Shown here in pieces: positions 8,201-13,202 of a stretch of 13,202 bases of DNA. Source of the DNA: Desulfobacterales bacterium. Its GTDB lineage: Bacteria > Desulfobacterota > DSM-4660 > Desulfatiglandales > Desulfatiglandaceae. The stretch spans positions 1 to 13,202 of the forward strand of contig JAMOVZ010000104.1 of the NCBI GenBank assembly GCA_027061865.1, in the 5' to 3' direction. Made by a program: the position numbers and the translations under genes. The notes beneath the pieces were generated by a model. That model was not told where the DNA came from and did not search any database. It saw only the letters and a program-made list of their open reading frames with translations. Positions within the stretch are counted from its first letter, which is position 1. Each line of letters begins with the position of its first letter.

Positions 8201-8504
8201 AGAACCTGACCACCGCCATGGACATGCCGGGACTCGAAGTGGAATATATGTACTCGACCCCCGGAATTTCCCACAGGAGCTTTTCCATGGGACGGGTGAC
8301 CCTTTGTTCCACCTCTTCGGCGCTTGCCCCTGGCATGCTCACGAACACGTCGATCATGGGGACAATGATCTGGGGTTCTTCTTCCCTGGGAAGGGCCAGG
8401 AGCGCGCCCAGCCCGATAAAAATCGAAGAAATTATAATCAAGGGAGTGAGCTTTGAATCAATGAAGAATTGGGCTATCTTGCCTGCAGCCCCTATCTTTT
8501 TCAT
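5244..8504 (-). CDS. RND-superfamily efflux pump inner-membrane permease
   Basis: A 1086-residue proton-driven RND transporter that drives substrates from periplasm or inner leaflet through a TolC-type channel. It shows the duplicated RND plan: first membrane helix at about 19-38, a large periplasmic loop to about 358, a helix bundle at about 359-515, then helix 7 at about 552-575, a second loop to about 905, and a final bundle at about 910-1062. Helix 4 carries GILVDDAIVVVENV with Asp423-Asp424, the proton-relay pair of hydrophobe/amphiphile (HAE) pumps; metal (HME) pumps of the CzcA/CusA type usually have only one Asp here. PGASAEEVEQRVTRPMEKLL (58-77) is the typical porter start. The ATG overlaps the adaptor stop by 4 nt. 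The location next to copper genes suggests metals, but the sequence leans to drugs, solvents or lipophilic toxins. Substrate unresolved. Confidence 0.93.
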   Translation of the reverse strand: MKKIGAAGKIAQFFIDSKLTPLIIISSIFIGLGALLALPREEEPQIIVPMIDVFVSMPGASAEEVEQRVTRPMEKLLWEIPGVEYIYSTSSPGMSMAVVRFYVGEDEEESIIRLQSKLLANYDRIPYGVSEPLVKPRYIDDVPVLALTFWSNQYDHYALRRVAAQVEELIKHVDNVSLTQLIGGYRRQVRVILDPSRLAAFHIDPSRVLGMLQSANQELNTGQYPSPQGEILIQTGAFLRTAEDVKRVVVGVYDGRPVYLGDVAFVEDGPQEPQDYVFFGAGPSREEKGIEEAPSALGVYPAVTLTVAKRKGANAISVVNNVLERVEAAKGKIIPHDMNVTITRNYGETAKEKSDELLYHMFIAVFSVSLLIWITLGRRESGVVALAIPVTLALTLAAFYLYGYTLNRITLFALIFSIGILVDDAIVVVENVVRHFRLPENQGRPLWEIAVEAVDEVGNPTILATLTVIAAILPMAFVGGLMGPYMRPIPMGATAAMIFSMLVAFIVTPWASLRLLKKRGKGTHGSTEAEDWTVRMYRRIMDPLIHRPFWRWAFLVGVVLMLLAACALLFVGFVKVKMLPFDNKSEFQVIIDMPESATLEETAAVAMEMGKYLETVNEVVDYQVYVGTAAPFNFNGLVRHYYLRQGNNVADIQVNLVNKHHRKAPSHHIAKRVRPVLKKIGDRYGARIKVAEVPPGPPVLSTLVAEVYGPDYERQRAIAEEILRIFDSTPGVVDTDIYMEESQKRFDFVVDREKAALHGISVACISQTLAMALRGQRAGLLHQPREREDVLIVARFALEERAAVERLSSVKLMAQDGSLVPLSDLVRVMEKERDKSIYHKNLLPVVYVIGDVAGEKESPVYAILEMRKKIEAIKIPEGYKIKQYTARVPESSERFAMKWDGEWHITYEVFRDLGMAFGAVLVLIFILVVGWFRSFSTPMVIMAAIPFSLVGILPAHGLMDAFFTATSMIGFIAGAGIVVRNSIILVDFIELRLREGMPLDQAVIDAGAVRFRPMMLTAAAVVVAASVILLDPIFQGLAISLMAGEVASLFLSRMTVPILYYLDKRWEFAHGHTVAGKGKTDLMESQ

Positions 8505-9682
8505 GAGGCAACCTCAATCCTGAACTCGTCTTCCAGCCCCGGCGGCGGCTCTTTTACAAAAATCTCGCCCTCCTTCAGCCCGGAGAGCACCTCCACCCTT
8601 TCCCCTACTTCCCTCCCTAGCCTCAGCAGCCTAAAATGGATCACATGGCCTTCATCCACCACGAAAATTCCTGAAAGCTGGCCTGCCCGAATCACCGCGC
8701 TCTTTGGGATTAAGATGGTGCGGGCAGGGGCTGAAGGGATGAAGGCCACTGCATACATGCCCGACCTCAGCCCTCTGGTGGGCGGGAGGTTTATCTTCAC
8801 AAGAAAGCTTCTAGACCTGGGATCGGCTCCGGGCACAATGGTCGATATTCGACCTGTCAACTTAATCCTTCCCAGGGCCGGCACTTCCACGTTTGCTTCT
8901 TGGCCTGTGCTCAAAAGTCCCACCTTTGACTCAGGCACCATCACTTCCGCCCTGAATCGCGCTGCACTCTTGATAGTAAACAGAGGTGAGCCCGGAGCCA
9001 CCAGGTCGCCTGGGTCAACGTGCTTGTGAACCACTACCCCGTCAAAGGGGGCCTTCAGCAATGCATCTTCTCGCCTCACCCTGGAGGCAGAAAGTGCGGC
9101 CCGGGCCTCTCTCAGCCTTGCCTTGGCTGCTTCCACCATGGCTTGAGCCCTGGTTCGAGCCGCCTTGGCCCTCAAGTATTGGGCCTTGATCTGGTCAAAT
9201 TCCTGGTCACTTACAGAATCGGCCTCCTTTAGCTTCAGGTATCTCTTGTAAGTGGCTAGAGACAGCGCCTCGGCCGCCTCGGCCTCTTCAGCACTTGCCC
9301 GGGCCGCCTCAAGGTGCCTTTTGGCCTGTGCAACCGCAGCCCTTGCCCGCTTGAGACCTGCTTCCACCTGCCTCGGGTCAATGATGGCAAGGATTTGGCC
9401 TTTGGTAACAGGATCACCTTCCTTCACCCGAACCTCAATTACCTCACCAAGCAGCTTTGCCCCCAAGACACTGCTGATACCAGCCTCTATGGTTCCAACT
9501 GCCTTGTAAGATGGCCGCCACTGCACGACCCTTGCCTTTTCTACCTTGACGGGCTGGGCAAAAAGGGGGTGTTCCTTTGCCTTATTGCCCGGCTCGATTT
9601 TCTCACTGCATCCAGTTAGCAAAGCCAATACGAGGAAAGGGGCCCATATGGCCGCCGCAAGCCTGGTTCTTTTCTCCATCAT
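8501..9682 (-). CDS. RND efflux adaptor (membrane-fusion protein), lipoprotein
   Basis: A 393-residue periplasmic adaptor of the AcrA/HlyD type that bridges the RND pump and the TolC-like channel. The N-terminus is a lipoprotein signal: basic MMEKRTR, a hydrophobic stretch, and lipobox LLTGC with lipidated Cys25. The domains come in the usual hairpin order: first lipoyl half at about 70-105 (GEVIEVRVKEGDPVTKGQIL), a long alpha-helical coiled coil rich in Ala, Glu, Lys and Arg at about 106-203, second lipoyl half at 205-236 (LLKAPFDGVVV...DPGDLV), then beta-barrel and membrane-proximal domains. No His- or Met-rich metal-binding extension like that of CusB or some CzcB proteins is seen. It overlaps both neighbours by 4 nt, so pump, adaptor and channel are made together. 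Function confident, cargo unknown. Confidence 0.94.
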   Translation of the reverse strand: MMEKRTRLAAAIWAPFLVLALLTGCSEKIEPGNKAKEHPLFAQPVKVEKARVVQWRPSYKAVGTIEAGISSVLGAKLLGEVIEVRVKEGDPVTKGQILAIIDPRQVEAGLKRARAAVAQAKRHLEAARASAEEAEAAEALSLATYKRYLKLKEADSVSDQEFDQIKAQYLRAKAARTRAQAMVEAAKARLREARAALSASRVRREDALLKAPFDGVVVHKHVDPGDLVAPGSPLFTIKSAARFRAEVMVPESKVGLLSTGQEANVEVPALGRIKLTGRISTIVPGADPRSRSFLVKINLPPTRGLRSGMYAVAFIPSAPARTILIPKSAVIRAGQLSGIFVVDEGHVIHFRLLRLGREVGERVEVLSGLKEGEIFVKEPPPGLEDEFRIEVAS

Positions 9683-11097
9683 TTGCTCCTGCCCATATCG
9701 CTCACGTATTCAAACACTACCCCTGAGGCCAGTGCCAGCCTAGCCTCTGCAACCCTAAATTGGTGCAAGGCCCGGATATAATTGAGCCGGGCCCGTTGAA
9801 GGGCGGTCTCGGCATCCAGGAGCTGGACCAGGTGGAACAGCCCGGATTCATAACGATTCCGCACGATCCGGAGGGCTTCTTCAGCCTGCCCTATGGCCGA
9901 CAGGGCAACCCTAGTCTGGGCCAGAGCGCTTTCGGCCCGGTGATAGCTCCGCCGCACCTCCACTCCTATCTTGAGCTTTAGGCCCTCTACCCTGGCTTTA
10001 GCACTTTCTACACCGGCCTTAGCCTCTTTCACCCTGGCCCTGGTCCTGAAGCCGCTGAACAGATCCAGCTCCAGCACTGCACCAATAGTGTAGTTGTTGG
10101 CACTCTCGTCAAAGTCCTCTGTGTTTATCTCATAAGCGCCTGACAGATACAGGGCTGGGTAGTATTCGGCCTTGGCCTTTTCGAGCTCTTTTCCCGCTAT
10201 TTCAAGCTCCTTTTTGGCCCTTTCCAGGTCCGGGCGCCTGTCAAATGCCTTTTTCAACCACTCTTGGAGCGGAGGAAGAGAGCGAGGGGCCCGGTCAAAG
10301 GAAGTGGTGAGCCTCACCTCTCCTCCATGCTCTTTTCCCAAGGTGGCCCAAAGGGCGGAGAAGGCTACAGAAAGTCCCGCCCTTGCCTGCTGGAGATCCT
10401 GTTCCAACTGGGCAACATGAACCTGCGACCTCAGCACATCGCTTTTTACCACAAGCCCGCTCCTGTACCTGGCCTGAATCATCCTGTGATGGGCCCGGGC
10501 AGTCTCAAGGCTTTTTGCAAGCACCTCGAGCTCCTCTTTTGCCAGGAGCACATTCAAATAGGCCTCAACCGTGCTTACCGCCACCTCTTGGCGAACGGTT
10601 TCAAGGCTCAGTGAGGCAGCTTCCCTTTGAAGTCTCGCCTGCTCTATGCCCTTTCTTATCCTTCCCCGATCGTAGAGGGGATAGGTGAGGGATATGGCGG
10701 TCTGGAAATTATCAATGGCATCTGGGTCATTGAGGAGCCGGGGGTCAAAGTCCTGCCGGGTAATGCTTTCTTGGTTCAGCTTCGTGCCAAAAGCCCACAT
10801 GGGATTGGTGGTCCGGGTGAATCGCTCACTAATCTTCAGATGGGGATAAAGGCCTGAGCGTGCCTGGATATACCTCTGCCTGGAGCTTTCCAGAAGGTAG
10901 CGGCTGGCAGATATCATGGGATTGTGGCGCAATGCTGTTTCTACCGCATCCTTTAGGCTCAAAGAGCGTAGGTCCCCATGAGAGGAAGGCTTGATCTGTG
11001 CGGCCCAAAGCTGAGCCAAATGCCCCGCAAACAAGGCTGCCCAGAGGCAAATTGCGGTCACAACCACTGGCCTATGGATCCTACTATACCTTTCCAT
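9679..11097 (-). CDS. TolC-family outer-membrane efflux channel
   Basis: A 472-residue outer-membrane factor with two OEP repeats of long helices and short beta strands. The trimer forms the exit duct for the adaptor and RND pump encoded just downstream. The chosen ATG at 11097 gives a clean signal peptide: MERYSRIHRP, a hydrophobic core to about residue 25, and a probable cleavage after WAA at residue 33. An in-frame ATG at 11184 would add 29 residues before this signal and run 101 nt into the preceding gene, so it is rejected. The chosen start overlaps that gene by 14 nt and has a GGGGG tract just ahead of it, rather close for a ribosome site, so reinitiation after the upstream gene is likely. 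SLKDAVETALRHNPMI and the later YNYTIGAVLELDLFSGFRTRA-like region are typical. Its stop overlaps the adaptor start. Confidence 0.92.
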   Translation of the reverse strand: MERYSRIHRPVVVTAICLWAALFAGHLAQLWAAQIKPSSHGDLRSLSLKDAVETALRHNPMISASRYLLESSRQRYIQARSGLYPHLKISERFTRTTNPMWAFGTKLNQESITRQDFDPRLLNDPDAIDNFQTAISLTYPLYDRGRIRKGIEQARLQREAASLSLETVRQEVAVSTVEAYLNVLLAKEELEVLAKSLETARAHHRMIQARYRSGLVVKSDVLRSQVHVAQLEQDLQQARAGLSVAFSALWATLGKEHGGEVRLTTSFDRAPRSLPPLQEWLKKAFDRRPDLERAKKELEIAGKELEKAKAEYYPALYLSGAYEINTEDFDESANNYTIGAVLELDLFSGFRTRARVKEAKAGVESAKARVEGLKLKIGVEVRRSYHRAESALAQTRVALSAIGQAEEALRIVRNRYESGLFHLVQLLDAETALQRARLNYIRALHQFRVAEARLALASGVVFEYVSDMGRSK

Positions 11098-11908
11098 GTC
11101 CCCCGTATTGCCCCCCAAGGTAATTGATCCCTGGCATATTGGGGTAAAGCTCCAGAGAAAAATTGTTTCGTATAATTCCCACATGGGACAGCGCCCAGTC
11201 GTATTTCACAGGGTCCTGCGGACAAAAGCCCCGTAGGGCCTCTGTGATCTCCACTGCTGCTAAAAAAGACGGGCTGTTTCTGGAAGTGAGCCCCAGGTCT
11301 TGCGCAGTTTTAAATATATGTGTGTCAAGTGGTATGAGCAGCTGGGAAGGAGAGATGAAACTCCACAGTCCAAGGTCAATATTGTCCTCTCTTACCATCC
11401 ACCTCAGATACATAAAAAAACGCTTGCAGGCAGAGGCTCGAAGCCTTGTAGGCATCAGGTGTCTTGCTCCCTGAAATGCGCTCAACACTTGATCAAGCCC
11501 GGAAAAAAAGCCCTCCCTAGTATTTTTCCTGACAAATTCACCTATTGAGCCGTGGAGGGCCAGGATTCGAGAAATGGCGGAAAAAAACTCCCAGAGGTCT
11601 TCGCCTGTCACAAATCTATACTTGAAGGCCAGCAACTTGGGCTCGGGCCTCTCTCCCAGCTCTTCAATGTAGCCAAGGGGGTCTTGATTGGTGATTTCAA
11701 GCACCTTATCGATTGCCTTGAAGATCTGGGTAACCCTTCCAAAGGCAAGGGAAGAGGCAATGAGACCCATTATCTCCCTTTGGTGAGGGTGGTCAAACAA
11801 ATACACATATTTTATTGGATCAAACTGAATGAGCCTAGGATCATTATAAGTATGGTAAAGGGCCTCAAGCCTTTCTCCCAGCTCAGGCTCATGACTGTAA
11901 ATTACCAC
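11084..11908 (-). CDS. TIGR02757 / DUF2400 family protein
   Basis: A 274-residue cytoplasmic protein of a conserved family without an established function. Family hallmarks are visible: FDPIKYVYLF (29-38), SLAFGRVTQI (53-62), RASACKRFFMYLRWMVR (157-173), IDLGLWSFISPSQLLIPLDTH (Asp195-Thr-His197 at the end of this block), and DPVKYDWALSHVGI (232-245). The LDTHIFKTAQDLGL segment resembles the (V/L)DTHV..(R/K)...LGL helix that holds the catalytic Asp of helix-hairpin-helix DNA glycosylases, so a DNA-repair-related fold is possible; this is inference. Translation starts at GTG (11906-11908), 1 nt after the stop of the Isf-ArsC gene, with GGGGG upstream. No in-frame ATG lies nearby; the first internal Met is residue 47 and would remove conserved sequence. 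It overlaps the TolC-like gene by 14 nt. Why it sits in this efflux operon is unknown. Confidence 0.85.
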   Translation of the reverse strand: MVIYSHEPELGERLEALYHTYNDPRLIQFDPIKYVYLFDHPHQREIMGLIASSLAFGRVTQIFKAIDKVLEITNQDPLGYIEELGERPEPKLLAFKYRFVTGEDLWEFFSAISRILALHGSIGEFVRKNTREGFFSGLDQVLSAFQGARHLMPTRLRASACKRFFMYLRWMVREDNIDLGLWSFISPSQLLIPLDTHIFKTAQDLGLTSRNSPSFLAAVEITEALRGFCPQDPVKYDWALSHVGIIRNNFSLELYPNMPGINYLGGQYGGHGKV

Positions 11909-11909
11909 T

Positions 11910-12881
11910 TCAGCCCCCGCTGTCCAACTCCTCAGCTAACTGTTTGACCTTTTCCTCTATCTGGTCTCGCACTGACCGCATGAAATCTAGGTCCTTGCCT
12001 GAAGGGTCCGGCATATCCCATTCTACGAACTCGGCCCCCTGAAACATGGGGCAATTCTGTTCGCACCCCATAGAGATCACCAGATCTGGTTTCATCCTGA
12101 CCTGCTCCAAAGACTTGGGAACCAGGTAGGCCATGTCAATCCCCTTCTCAGCCATGGCTGCTCTCATCAAGGGATTCACCTCATGGGCAGGGCTGCTCCC
12201 AGCGCTTTCCACCTCCATTCTATCCCCAAACAAGAAACGGGCGAATGCGGCCGAGATCTGGGAACGGCACGCATTCTCACGGCAAAGGAAAAGCACCCTC
12301 TTTCTTGCCAATAAAGGCCCAACGATCTCTTCTGCCTTTCTGCAAATATCGTCACGGGCAGTTGGATGTTCCTTGATCTGGCCTGCAGCTTCTACCCTTG
12401 AGTAGGTCAATGCACCTTCATAAGAAGCCCCCAAGGCATCAAAGAAATACTTGGCCGTAAGCCCCGTGCCCTCAAAGAGGTTTTTCCCCTTTGTGGCCCC
12501 TACCGCCAACAGCAGTCCCTTTCTCCAGGGCCTGCCCGGATCATCCAGTTTGAACACGTATTTTCTGGACCAAAGGGCCTGTGAGCGGTCGATCAAGGCT
12601 TTCAATTGAGCGGTGGGGCCATAAAAAAAGACAGGGGTACCCATGACCACCACCTCTGCCCTCCACAGCAGTGGATAGACCTCCTGCATCTTGTCTTCAA
12701 TAGGACAAAAACCTTTTGTCTCGCAGGTTCCACACTCCTTGCAAGGCTGGATCTTGAGCTCCGGCACCTGGAGTTCCAGGGTCTCTGCGCCCAACGCTCC
12801 TGCCCTGTCCAAAAACCACGAAAGCATTGTGGCCGTGTTACCCCTCTTGCGGGGGCTGCCCTGAAGTCCCAGTACTAGCAT
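11910..12881 (-). CDS. Iron-sulfur flavoprotein fused to thioredoxin-type arsenate reductase
   Basis: A 323-residue two-domain protein. Residues 1-190 are an iron-sulfur flavoprotein (Isf, NADPH-dependent FMN reductase fold): FMN phosphate loop GSPRKRGNT (8-16), compact cluster motif Cys47-x2-Cys50-x2-Cys53-x5-Cys59, and PVFFYGPTAQLKALIDR (83-99). Residues 195-320 are a low-molecular-weight phosphatase/ArsC domain: P-loop Cys200-x5-Arg206 (CRENACRSQ), MGCEQNCP with Cys273 and Cys277 as probable resolving cysteines, and DMPDP with Asp292 as probable general acid. ArsC of this fold reduces arsenate to arsenite and normally takes electrons from thioredoxin; Isf takes them from ferredoxin. The fusion could supply electrons within one chain. 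AGGAAAGGA precedes the ATG. It is the first gene of the array. A tyrosine phosphatase is less likely because of the extra Cys205, Cys273 and Cys277. Confidence 0.9.
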   Translation of the reverse strand: MLVLGLQGSPRKRGNTATMLSWFLDRAGALGAETLELQVPELKIQPCKECGTCETKGFCPIEDKMQEVYPLLWRAEVVVMGTPVFFYGPTAQLKALIDRSQALWSRKYVFKLDDPGRPWRKGLLLAVGATKGKNLFEGTGLTAKYFFDALGASYEGALTYSRVEAAGQIKEHPTARDDICRKAEEIVGPLLARKRVLFLCRENACRSQISAAFARFLFGDRMEVESAGSSPAHEVNPLMRAAMAEKGIDMAYLVPKSLEQVRMKPDLVISMGCEQNCPMFQGAEFVEWDMPDPSGKDLDFMRSVRDQIEEKVKQLAEELDSGG

Positions 12882-12997
12882 AACCCAAGTTCCTTTCCTG
12901 CCGGTGAAGACACGCGGGCGATTTGCCCAGTATCATGTCACAGACAACTCTGTTTAATCAAGGGAATAGCCCCCTATGTAGGGGGCCAGCCCTAAGA
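12882..12997. other. Intergenic region upstream of the nine-gene array
   Basis: This 116-bp gap lies between the peroxiredoxin stop and the Isf-ArsC start. It holds the hairpin listed below and about 80 bp that should contain the promoter if the array has its own. TTGATT near the hairpin and GATACT further downstream on the minus strand are only partial sigma-70 matches, so no promoter is called. No clear operator-type inverted repeat was seen in the 80 bp apart from the hairpin. Confidence 0.4.
12969..12986 (-). terminator. Hairpin after the peroxiredoxin gene
   Basis: GCCCCC, a 6-nt loop region (TACATA on the minus strand, itself partly pairable), then GGGGGC makes a 6-bp all-G/C stem 11 bp past the peroxiredoxin stop. 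The following bases on the minus strand are TATTCCC, not a proper T run, so it may be a weak terminator that lets some transcripts read into the array, or an mRNA 3'-end stabiliser. Confidence 0.45.
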
Positions 12998-13202
12998 CTA
13001 GAATGCATTGTCAACCTTCCACTCTTCCCATACCTTGCCTACCAAGCCAGGGCCTGGTTTCAGGGTAGGTTTTCCAGGAACCCAGCCCGACGGAGTGGCC
13101 TCGGCTCCTTGGGTCTGGCGCACATGCTGGAAGGCCTTGATCTGGCGGATGAGCTCGTTTACATTTCTCCCGACAGGAGGAGTCAGTATCTCAATTGCCT
13201 GA
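12998..13202 (-). CDS. Peroxiredoxin (AhpC/Prx family), C-terminal end (5' truncated)
   Basis: Reading the minus strand from base 13201 gives 67 open codons ending in TAG at 12998-13000. The start lies outside the window. The sequence matches the C-terminal part of AhpC/Prx1-type peroxiredoxins: GRNVNELIRQIKAFQHVR (residues 11-28 of the fragment), then ATPSGWVPGKPTL (35-47), and PGPGLVGKVWEEW (49-61). These thiol peroxidases reduce hydroperoxides in the cytoplasm. In AhpC the segment equivalent to ATPSGW reads VCPAxW, where the Cys is the resolving cysteine; here that position is Thr36 and the visible fragment has no Cys. A 1-Cys or selenocysteine-type Prx that needs an external thiol such as the nearby glutaredoxin would fit. 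The peroxidatic residue is outside the window. Confidence 0.82.
   Translation of the reverse strand, partial: QAIEILTPPVGRNVNELIRQIKAFQHVRQTQGAEATPSGWVPGKPTLKPGPGLVGKVWEEWKVDNAF

Noticed and set aside
9679..11184. Longer start for the TolC-like gene, adding 29 residues
   Set aside because: The extra residues precede a good signal peptide and lie within the TIGR02757 gene. The internal ATG at 11097 places the signal at the N-terminus.
11910..12881. Reading the C-terminal domain as a low-molecular-weight tyrosine phosphatase
   Set aside because: The P-loop CRENACRSQ with a second Cys and the MGCEQNCP pair are arsenate-reductase traits; phosphatases lack this three-cysteine set. Kept only as a minor alternative.
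12887..12968. Possible sigma-70 promoter (TTGATT ... GATACT region) for the array
   Set aside because: Hexamers match poorly and spacing is not ideal, so there is not enough support to call a promoter.
13008..13202. 64-codon + strand frame at the right edge
   Set aside because: It lies opposite the well-conserved peroxiredoxin C-terminus on the minus strand, which explains the sequence.
1..13202. CRISPR array, tRNA/rRNA genes, transposases or attachment sites
   Set aside because: None found: no spaced direct repeats, no cloverleaf-type sequence, and no recombinase or transposase motifs in the genes read.

Overview
The window looks like chromosome of a strictly or facultatively anaerobic Gram-negative bacterium, most plausibly a Desulfobacterota (delta-proteobacterial) sulfate reducer or syntroph. 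This is inferred from gene content, not from a marker gene. The window has an RND pump with an outer-membrane channel (Gram-negative envelope), a methanogen-type iron-sulfur flavoprotein domain, a stand-alone ferredoxin:thioredoxin reductase catalytic chain, and G+C-rich but not extreme coding sequence. No rRNA, tRNA, CRISPR array, transposase or insertion sequence was seen.

Left part (1-1629, + strand): the 3' end of a periplasmic binding protein of an ABC transporter, closed by a strong hairpin terminator. It is followed by two genes 33 bp apart: a flavodoxin-fold NAD(P)H:quinone oxidoreductase and a nicotinamidase (PncA family). A 155-bp convergent spacer separates these from everything that follows.

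Main part (12881 down to 1785, - strand): nine genes in one direction, almost all touching. In transcription order they are: an iron-sulfur flavoprotein fused to a thioredoxin-type arsenate reductase; a TIGR02757/DUF2400 protein (GTG start); a TolC-like channel; a lipoprotein membrane-fusion adaptor; an RND pump; a glutaredoxin; an FTR catalytic-chain homologue; a small heavy-metal-associated (CopZ-like) protein; and a CopA-type Cu(I) P-type ATPase with two N-terminal metal-binding domains. Junctions are 1 nt, a 14-nt overlap, two 4-nt overlaps, 73 nt, a 4-nt overlap, 119 nt and 13 nt. The array may therefore be one operon or two or three sub-operons (breaks at 5171-5243 and 4453-4571).

Right edge (12998-13202, - strand): the last 67 codons of a peroxiredoxin (AhpC/Prx family), a 5'-truncated gene, with Thr where AhpC has its resolving cysteine. 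A hairpin lies between it and the nine-gene array.

Working together (inference): the array combines metal and metalloid export (CopA plus CopZ-like carrier, RND tripartite pump) with thiol and iron-sulfur electron transfer (Isf-ArsC fusion, glutaredoxin, FTR, nearby peroxiredoxin). The most interesting possibility is a ferredoxin-driven thiol relay that feeds an arsenate reductase and/or peroxiredoxin and keeps copper-handling cysteines reduced. No arsenite exporter (ArsB/Acr3), ArsR, CsoR or CueR gene is visible here, so an arsenic or copper role for the whole cluster is not proven.
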